DNA of 11,279 nucleotides from Thalassiosira profunda (taxonomy: Eukaryota > Bacillariophyta > Thalassiosirophyceae > Thalassiosirales > Thalassiosiraceae). The stretch spans positions 1-11,279 of the forward strand of contig JALLAP010000644.1 of assembly GCA_036939355.1 (NCBI GenBank), read 5' to 3'. Positions 6,164 through 11,279 of this stretch are shown piece after piece. Numbering within the stretch: position 1 is the first letter of the stretch; every line of letters begins with the position of its first letter. The translations under genes and the position numbers were made by a program. The notes under the pieces were generated by a model. It was not told the DNA's origin. It saw only the letters and a list, made by a program, of their open reading frames with translations, and did not search any database.

Positions 6164-6342
6164 TATGTAGCAAGCACTAAGTCACCACTCAAAACCTGTG
6201 GCCGTGGCCGGAGCGAGCGAGCGGCCGCGCGGCTCTGGCCCCTCCCTCGCCCAGACCTGCAGCCAATTCGCCCGCAACGCTGAAAGACGCAGGGCGGACT
6301 GCGTCATAACCATTTCCAACAAGTATTTTTCTGCTCCAAACG

Positions 6343-7623
6343 ATGGAAGAGGAGTGGACCGAATACGACGGCGACGCGGTGCAGGAATGGCACCGCAGTG
6401 CCAGCCGGATCCGCGTGGTGTCTGGCGTCACCGTGATTCCGGTAGGGGCCTTTCAGCACAATGAAAAAATGATGGCGGTGGATTTGGGCAATGTCACCAC
6501 AATATCGGCTTCTGCATTTGCCGGCTGCGGCTCACTGGAGCGCGTTGTTTGGACTACTGCCGCTTCAGTTGAGATCGGCACTTACGCATTTGCGTATTGC
6601 AGGAGTTTGATTGAGGTCGATCTGACCAACGTGACAAAGGTTGGGATGTTGGCATTCTCGTATTGCCATGCGCTGAACTCTGTAACTATCCCATCATCAG
6701 CTGCAATGGAGGATGGCGCATTTTCATGCTGTTACAATTTGTCGGGTGTTGAGCTGAGTGAAGGGGCAAAACGAATAGGCAAAAGAGCATTCAGCTATTG
6801 CAGCCAGTTAGCCCGAATTCGCATTCCGCCATCAGTCACCGACATCGGATACGAGGCATTTTCTGGCTGCAGCAACTTGGTAGAGGTGGAACTGAACCCG
6901 GGGCTGCGGTATATCAGAGGGGGTGCATTTAGCGGCTGCGCATCCCTCCTCCGTATCAGACTTCCCTCGACCACGGTGGAAATCGGAGACCATGCGTTCG
7001 AACGTTGTAATCAGTTAAGGGACGCTGAGCTTCAGGAGGGACTCGAAATGATTGAGATGGGAGCATTCTGGCATTGCCATTCGTTGGAGGTGGTCTCCCT
7101 TCCCTCTTCTGTCACTTTTGTTGGCGTTCGTGCATTTGGTTCCTGCAGTGGTCTATCAGAGATATCTCTACGCGAGGGGGTCTGTATCATTCAAAATGGT
7201 GCATTCGATAACTGCACCGGTCTGACGCATATCAGCATTCCTCCGGTGGCCTTTGTGATTGACGTTGGACGTTCCAGCTGCCAGCTGGTGAGAAGAACAA
7301 TGCCTGTGCGGCCAGCCGAAAGGGGAACGAAGCTCGTCGTCTCAAAGTGGATGCAGTACAGGAGCCAAAGCCAGCTCACACTGGCCGAGGCAAAGGTGAA
7401 CGAAATCCTAGGTCGCACTCAGCCGACAGATGAAGAGAAAATCCAATGCATCCGAAATTGGTTCGCCTACTGTTACCTGTTGGATGTGACGACGATGCTC
7501 GAGCTTGTCATTTGGAAATGCAACAACTACAATGAGCAGGATGCTGAGGCAAGACAGGCAAGCCGCAGAAGCTGCGGCAGCGATATGAATGTCATCATCC
7601 CGGGCGTCTTGCAGTTCTTGTGA
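6343..7623 (+). CDS. BspA-like leucine-rich-repeat (LRR_5) protein
   Basis: The 426-residue protein has twelve repeats, each centred on an AF dipeptide followed by C and L (AFxxCxxLxxVxI). The Phe positions are 37, 59, 83, 105, 127, 150, 173, 196, 219, 242, 265 and 288, an exact 23-residue period from 127 on. This is the LRR_5 (BspA/Treponema-type) fold, a curved solenoid that usually binds proteins. Repeats alternate between an IPPSV/LPSSV form and an EG form (LSEG, LQEG, LREG), so the real unit may be 46 residues. The C-terminal part (from about 330) is helical and ends with SCGSDMNVIIPGVLQFL; I remember a similar Cys-Gly-(Ala/Ser)-Asp tail in many Thalassiosira proteins of this type. No signal peptide or membrane segment is seen, so a cytosolic or nuclear location is likely. 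No intron is needed. The 3' end faces the glycosyltransferase gene 102 nt away. The cellular role is unknown. Confidence 0.88.
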   Translation: MEEEWTEYDGDAVQEWHRSASRIRVVSGVTVIPVGAFQHNEKMMAVDLGNVTTISASAFAGCGSLERVVWTTAASVEIGTYAFAYCRSLIEVDLTNVTKVGMLAFSYCHALNSVTIPSSAAMEDGAFSCCYNLSGVELSEGAKRIGKRAFSYCSQLARIRIPPSVTDIGYEAFSGCSNLVEVELNPGLRYIRGGAFSGCASLLRIRLPSTTVEIGDHAFERCNQLRDAELQEGLEMIEMGAFWHCHSLEVVSLPSSVTFVGVRAFGSCSGLSEISLREGVCIIQNGAFDNCTGLTHISIPPVAFVIDVGRSSCQLVRRTMPVRPAERGTKLVVSKWMQYRSQSQLTLAEAKVNEILGRTQPTDEEKIQCIRNWFAYCYLLDVTTMLELVIWKCNNYNEQDAEARQASRRSCGSDMNVIIPGVLQFL

Positions 7624-7725
7624 GAGTTAGACGGGGCGAGATGGATTACTCAAAGTCTGTCGGTCCTCGAAGTGTCCTCAGAATCGATGCAAAAGGGTAG
7701 TGGAAACGCAGCAGTATTCAATCTT

Positions 7726-8964
7726 CTATTGCACAGTCACCCCCTCCAAATACGGCGCAATCTCCCTCGGATGCCACGCCCCCACCGCACTCAACTTCTG
7801 CACCTTCTTGTGCTTCCCTCCTGCAAAATTGGCATGAAACGTCACCGTCCCTCCCGCATCGACCGGACCGTGCTTGTAGTCAAACTCCTTCCCGCCCTTA
7901 TAGTGCGCGTGGTCGAGGCAGCACAGGTTGAGCGCCGATGTTTGTTGTTCATTGCCAAACAGGATGTTAGGGGTGCCGGGCGCGCGGTACCCGTTCTCTT
8001 CGGAGCAGTGCCGCCACGTCTCCGATCCACTTCCCTCCGCGGCACGGTACCGTCCCATCAGCTCGTTCCAAAAGATCGTCTGATCATCAGCCGCGTTGTC
8101 GGGACTCGCGCACGTTCGCACCGTCGCATCCACCACATCCATGATGAGCGCCGACCGTCGCGACAAATAGTGAAACCCGGTGTTCCCGCCCCCTCCCGGA
8201 ATCCTTCCCGCGTCCAAACAATCGCTCGGCCTATTGGACGTGTACACGTAATCGTACGTTCCCATTCGGATCAGCCGTCCCAAATCGTGCGCGAACGGAT
8301 CCCGGAGAAAGACGTTGTCGACATCGGAAAAGACGACGTCGGCGTCGCACTTCCGCATGAGATCGACGGCGATTTCCATCTTGTTGCAAGAAATGGTCTG
8401 GAAGGCGGCATCCCGAAAACCGGAGGCCGCGGCCGTGGTGAGGTGCGCGGCCTCGATGACGTGCCGGCCGGGGTACGACGCCAATGGTCCTCCCGCTCCT
8501 GTCGTCAGACGAGAGTACAGTTCGTCATCCATTGCAACGATGCCATACTTCACCCCCAACTTTTGCGCCATGTACTCCCAATTGAGGAGGAGGTCGTAGT
8601 GGCCGAGGTTGGCGGAGACGAGGAGCAGCGCGTGCTCGAGCCCGGCGGATTCTCCACTCGATTGAGATGTGTATATGCCGACGGCGTCGCGGATGGGCTG
8701 CGGACACTGGCCCTGCTGCTGCAATGGCACCGGCTGCGCCTGGAGCAGCGGCGGCGAGGCATCGTCCTTGCGGACCACCGTCTTGGGATCCCTCCCGAGC
8801 CCCCTTGCCCGGGCCCTTCGTCCGCCGACAGCTTGGAGCGCGCGATGGGAGGGAGCGAGGCCGTGCTCTTCGCCGCCGCGAGACGCGGAGTCCGGACCGA
8901 GGAGGCCGAGGAGGGCCAGGACGGCCACGACGCCGAGGACGGCGAGCTGGGGCGATCGTTCCAT
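7726..8964 (-). CDS. Type II membrane glycosyltransferase, nucleotide-diphospho-sugar transferase fold (GT77-like)
   Basis: The 412-residue protein starts with a short N-terminal tail and one hydrophobic anchor (residues 8-22, LAVLGVVAVLALLGLL), then a low-complexity stem to about 105: the plan of a Golgi type II transferase. The catalytic region runs from ALLLVSANLGHYDLLLNW to the end. It contains CDADVVFSDVDNVFLRDP with the metal/nucleotide-sugar DxD (Asp214, Asp216), GNTGFHYLSR (260-269), DDQTIFW (293-299) and a C-terminal HANFAGGKHKKVQKL. This set matches the Nucleotid_trans family (PF03407), which includes plant arabinosyl- and xylosyltransferases of GT77. Donor and acceptor sugars cannot be inferred. 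An upstream ATG at 8999 is out of frame, so either transcription begins after it or scanning bypasses it. The start at 8964 is the first in-frame ATG after a stop at 9081-9079. The gene is very GC-rich, which makes a long but spurious frame open on the opposite strand. Confidence 0.88.
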   Translation of the reverse strand: MERSPQLAVLGVVAVLALLGLLGPDSASRGGEEHGLAPSHRALQAVGGRRARARGLGRDPKTVVRKDDASPPLLQAQPVPLQQQGQCPQPIRDAVGIYTSQSSGESAGLEHALLLVSANLGHYDLLLNWEYMAQKLGVKYGIVAMDDELYSRLTTGAGGPLASYPGRHVIEAAHLTTAAASGFRDAAFQTISCNKMEIAVDLMRKCDADVVFSDVDNVFLRDPFAHDLGRLIRMGTYDYVYTSNRPSDCLDAGRIPGGGGNTGFHYLSRRSALIMDVVDATVRTCASPDNAADDQTIFWNELMGRYRAAEGSGSETWRHCSEENGYRAPGTPNILFGNEQQTSALNLCCLDHAHYKGGKEFDYKHGPVDAGGTVTFHANFAGGKHKKVQKLSAVGAWHPREIAPYLEGVTVQ

Positions 8965-9210
8965 TGCCAGTGCTGTGGTGGTGTGTTGGTTTGTACCATT
9001 GTGTTGGATTGGGGGCGCGGGTGCGGAGAAACAGAGCGAGAGCCAAATGACCTCTGGCCTTCGCGAAGAAGTTTGGGGTTAGAGTTAGCACTAAGGACCA
9101 AAGCAGAGAGGAGAGAGAGCACTTGCGAGAGAGAGGGTGATGATGAGTTGGCTGCTGCTTCATACTCAGTTATGTGCACTGATTTGCAAGCTAGCTGATA
9201 GGCCATGCCC
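8965..9210. promoter_or_regulatory. 5' region of the glycosyltransferase gene
   Basis: These 246 nt lie between the stop of the SnoaL-domain gene and the start of the glycosyltransferase gene, both on the minus strand. They must hold the terminator of the former and the promoter of the latter. Visible features are a purine-rich GA tract (9106-9137, plus strand), a degenerate telomere-like motif (9075-9088) and an out-of-frame ATG at 8999. No convincing coding sequence was found. Confidence 0.45.
9075..9088 (-). repeat. Degenerate telomere-like motif upstream of the glycosyltransferase gene
   Basis: GGGGTTAGAGTTAG reads CTAACTCTAACCCC on the gene strand, a one-mismatch relative of the CCTAAC tract at 6146-6163. 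It lies about 110 bp upstream of the glycosyltransferase ATG. Two such motifs, both in 5' flanks, may be coincidence or a shared promoter element. Confidence 0.35.
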
Positions 9211-11064
9211 TCAATCGGGGCCCTCTCGCGACGGCAACGGCGGGCGGAGCGTCAAGTACGCCGCCAACCCAAAGAAAGGAACAAACTTGGCCACGTTCCG
9301 TAGGGTCTCCAGCTCGCTTGACTCGATGCCACGCCGTTGCAGGTCGTCGTCCACGAACCAGCTCTGAAAGATGGCGAAGATGACCAAATCAACAATGAAC
9401 GAGCTCCCGACCCGGTCGATGCTGAGAAGATCAATGAAACTCGCGTATCTCTGGGAAAATGCTCCGAAATCCGGCCGGGCGAAGAGCCCCCAGAAGATTG
9501 ACGTCGATCCCACCCCTCCAAGGAGCAACCCCAACGGCCGCCACTCGGCCACCAATCGCTGGACGTCGCCCGTAATATCCTCCACGTACGCCTTCGAACT
9601 CGTCTCCTCCGTCCGCATGAAAAGGTACGGAAGCAAAAACCCTGACGTCAGAAACTGCATCCCCACCAGCATCGGTCCGAACGGCAGCAAATTCGGCTTG
9701 TCCTCGCGCTCGTCCGACAGGAACCCCGCGAACATGGCCGCCCACGCCAAAAGGAGGTTGAACACGCCCTCCAGCATGGGATGGACGACGGGCGAGAACG
9801 GCAGTTGGAGCGCGGGCGCGACCAAGAAAAAGTTCAGGGAGAGATCCCTCACTTCCGCCCACGTACGTTGCTCTAATTGCAGCGCGTTCGCTCCGGGCAG
9901 GATCCCGTCCGATATGAAGAGGATGTACATGTACGCCACCCAGATCGCGAGGGGCACCAGCCTCACGGGATTTTGCGCAAACTTGGACGATACGGTGTTC
10001 CAATATCCGAGCTTGGGCGGTGCCTTTTCGGGAATCTCAAACCCCGCGGATATCAACTGCTTCCGTTCGTCGATCGTATAAAAGCTGCAGCCGCGGGTGA
10101 AGGCGAGGGGATCGCCGTCGTTCTCAACGTGCCACAGGACCCCGGCCTTTTGGGACGTGACGGCAATATCGTCGACCACGAAGCTGAACGAGGAAGGCAG
10201 GCAGTCGGACACACGCAACAAGTGCTTCTCGAACTCTTCCCGTCCCTTAAAGGCGTCGTCGTATTGCAAATCTCGCATCCGGCAGTCGTCCGTAAACAGA
10301 GAGGCGGCGCATTCCATGTCTCGTCTGTTCCACGCTTCGAAGTATCGTTCCACCGCGGAGTTAGAGCCATCGTTCGTGGCGCCCTCGCTGCCGGAGACGA
10401 CGATTGTATCATCCCCGATGAGTTTCGACACGGCCTTCAACAGCTTCAATCCCCCATCTCCCGGCTTGGGCGACGACGGCTCCGTGACGTCGAACACTCG
10501 CTCGATTTTGCCGTTCTTCACATTGTAAAACGAGATAGCGGTGGAATCTTTGATATCCTCCCCTCCCGTCGTGGCCAAATGGTACATTACACAAACTCTG
10601 GATTCCTCGCCCTCGCTTGTGGCCACAATGTCGTCAATCACAATATTATTCGATGAGTCCGAGCCAAAGGTGGAGAGCGCCGCCGACCCGGCGTGGAGAC
10701 GAAAGTGCCGCGCCAGAGCCTCCGTGCCCTCAATTGGATTGTAGTAGGATGTGTCGACATATGTTATGTCCTCGGCAAAGAATTGCATCAGTTCGGAGGG
10801 ATCAGCGCGGGCGTTGATCGCCGCGAGGAACGATGTCACTGCGGCCTCGTCCCTCTTCGCTGAGGCGTTGTTGCCGCCGATTGTTGAGGGAAACGACGGA
10901 GCGATGGCGTCGAGGAGGCCACCGAACGGGGACGGGGAGGCGCCAAGGGCCATCGGCCGCCGGGTCGAACTCGCGACGCCTGCGCGTCCGCCGCCCATTG
11001 CGCCCGGTTGGAACGCCGCCGCGGGGCGGAGGGTGGCGGCGAGGAGGAGCGCTGTCCGTTTCAT
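9211..11064 (-). CDS. Plastid-targeted protein with two SnoaL-like domains and a multi-pass membrane domain
   Basis: The 617-residue protein starts MKRTALLLAATLRPAAAFQPG: a signal peptide with likely cleavage at Ala17-Phe18, followed by a Ser/Arg/Ala-rich transit region. This is the bipartite ASAFAP-type presequence that sends diatom proteins into the four-membrane plastid. The start at 11064 is the first in-frame ATG. Residues 75-195 (FLAAIN...LMQFFAEDITYVD...YNVKNGKIERVFDV) and 236-350 (VERYFEAWNRRDMECAASLFTDDCRMRD...GREEFEKHL...FTRGCSFYTIDERKQLI) are two SnoaL/NTF2-like alpha+beta barrels that often bind small hydrophobic ligands. From 365 on there are about six membrane segments (roughly 366-386, 433-451, 462-484, 510-528, 553-571, 592-607), with a conserved-looking SWFVDDDLQRRG near the end. 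I do not recognise a named family for this membrane part, though I associate similar motifs with plastid membrane proteins of plants and algae. Function is unknown; a ligand-binding stromal or lumenal module anchored in a plastid membrane is inference. No intron is evident. Confidence 0.85.
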   Translation of the reverse strand: MKRTALLLAATLRPAAAFQPGAMGGGRAGVASSTRRPMALGASPSPFGGLLDAIAPSFPSTIGGNNASAKRDEAAVTSFLAAINARADPSELMQFFAEDITYVDTSYYNPIEGTEALARHFRLHAGSAALSTFGSDSSNNIVIDDIVATSEGEESRVCVMYHLATTGGEDIKDSTAISFYNVKNGKIERVFDVTEPSSPKPGDGGLKLLKAVSKLIGDDTIVVSGSEGATNDGSNSAVERYFEAWNRRDMECAASLFTDDCRMRDLQYDDAFKGREEFEKHLLRVSDCLPSSFSFVVDDIAVTSQKAGVLWHVENDGDPLAFTRGCSFYTIDERKQLISAGFEIPEKAPPKLGYWNTVSSKFAQNPVRLVPLAIWVAYMYILFISDGILPGANALQLEQRTWAEVRDLSLNFFLVAPALQLPFSPVVHPMLEGVFNLLLAWAAMFAGFLSDEREDKPNLLPFGPMLVGMQFLTSGFLLPYLFMRTEETSSKAYVEDITGDVQRLVAEWRPLGLLLGGVGSTSIFWGLFARPDFGAFSQRYASFIDLLSIDRVGSSFIVDLVIFAIFQSWFVDDDLQRRGIESSELETLRNVAKFVPFFGLAAYLTLRPPLPSREGPD

Positions 11065-11279
11065 GGTGGCGGTGGCGGAAATTGTGAGCGGAAGGCGCCG
11101 CCTTCTGTCATCGTCATCTTCGTGTAGTGAGCTGGCGGCTGCTGGATCCCTCGCGACCCGCTCTAGCGTGAGTCTCAGCCGTTTCTCAACATACAAAGGA
11201 ATACTAGCCTCCGCGTTGCTCCGGTAGCGCTGCGCGAGTGTACATAGCGTGCTGTAGCAGTGTGAAAGAGAGAGGTGAG
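11065..11279 (-). promoter_or_regulatory. 5' flank of the SnoaL-domain gene with two possible short upstream ORFs
   Basis: This is the leader and promoter side of the plastid protein gene. If the transcript begins far enough upstream it contains two small ORFs: ATG at 11245 to TAG at 11204 (13 residues) and ATG at 11192 to TGA at 11175 (5 residues). The main ATG has a favourable GCCACCATG context. No other gene is visible. Confidence 0.4.

Larger units (their letters stand above)
5977..6342. promoter_or_regulatory. 366-nt divergent promoter region of the ABC transporter and LRR genes
   Basis: No gene is seen here. From the ABC side it holds a short leader, two GGGAGATCT segments (6031-6058), a cluster of TGTCCGA boxes (6079-6114), an A/T-rich stretch (6114-6135), a three-copy CCTAAC tract (6146-6163), a GC-rich block (6198-6250) and a leader ending at the LRR ATG. 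Both genes must be driven from this interval. Confidence 0.6.

Noticed and set aside
7672..9198. 508-codon open frame on the plus strand opposite the glycosyltransferase
   Set aside because: It starts with GTG, has low-complexity Arg/Val-rich sequence and mirrors a very GC-rich real gene with clear family motifs on the other strand.
9877..10656. 259-codon plus-strand frame opposite the SnoaL-domain gene
   Set aside because: Antisense to a gene with a good presequence and domains; no recognisable domain of its own.
11065..11196. Upstream extension of the SnoaL-domain protein
   Set aside because: The extension begins with TTG and holds no in-frame ATG. The signal peptide begins exactly at the ATG at 11064.
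1..11279. tRNA or rRNA genes, CRISPR arrays, transposases or viral genes
   Set aside because: No cloverleaf-like blocks, spaced repeats, transposase motifs or terminal repeats were recognised by eye. A tRNAscan, Rfam and repeat search would settle it.

Overview
The window looks like nuclear DNA of a centric diatom, most likely a Thalassiosira-type species (T. oceanica is my best guess, from memory of its protein families and not from a search). Supporting signs are short GT-AG introns of 71-144 nt, closely packed genes on both strands, presequences ending in an Ala-Phe (ASAFAP-like) cleavage context typical of diatom plastid proteins, a BspA-like leucine-rich-repeat protein with a tail I associate with Thalassiosira, a MYND-finger protein of an expanded family, and a plant-like mitochondrial succinyl-CoA ligase. 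Bacterial features such as operons, Shine-Dalgarno sites and TTG/GTG starts do not apply here, so all starts were set at ATG.

Layout, left to right. (1) 3-806 +: MYND zinc-finger protein, probably truncated at its 5' end by the window edge. (2) 925-2196 -: mitochondrial succinyl-CoA ligase beta subunit. (3) 2446-3576 +: RluA-type pseudouridine synthase, divergent from (2) across a 249-nt shared promoter region that holds a perfect 14-bp palindrome. Its N-terminus contains a 69-nt tandem repeat and its C-terminus a 26-nt direct duplication read in two frames. (4) 3618-5976 -: a four-exon gene for a single-chain ABC transporter. It has a UPF0014 permease (FetB / STAR2-ALS3 family) at the N-terminus and a FetA/STAR1-like ATPase at the C-terminus. 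Splicing joins the ATPase motifs. (5) 6343-7623 +: LRR_5/BspA-like protein with twelve repeats, divergent from (4) over 366 nt that carry helically phased TGTCCGA boxes and a telomere-like CCTAAC triplet. (6) 7726-8964 -: type II membrane glycosyltransferase of the Nucleotid_trans/GT77-like fold. (7) 9211-11064 -: plastid-targeted protein with two SnoaL-like domains and a multi-pass membrane domain. The last 215 nt is its 5' flank.

The genes do not form a pathway. Their functions are a mixture: TCA cycle, RNA modification, membrane transport, glycosylation, a plastid membrane protein, and two expanded-family proteins (MYND, LRR). The most notable finding is the permease-ATPase fusion of gene (4), because in bacteria and land plants these two halves are separate proteins. 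Several cis-elements in the divergent promoters and the repeats inside the pseudouridine synthase gene also merit checking. No RNA genes, CRISPR arrays, transposases or viral genes were recognised.
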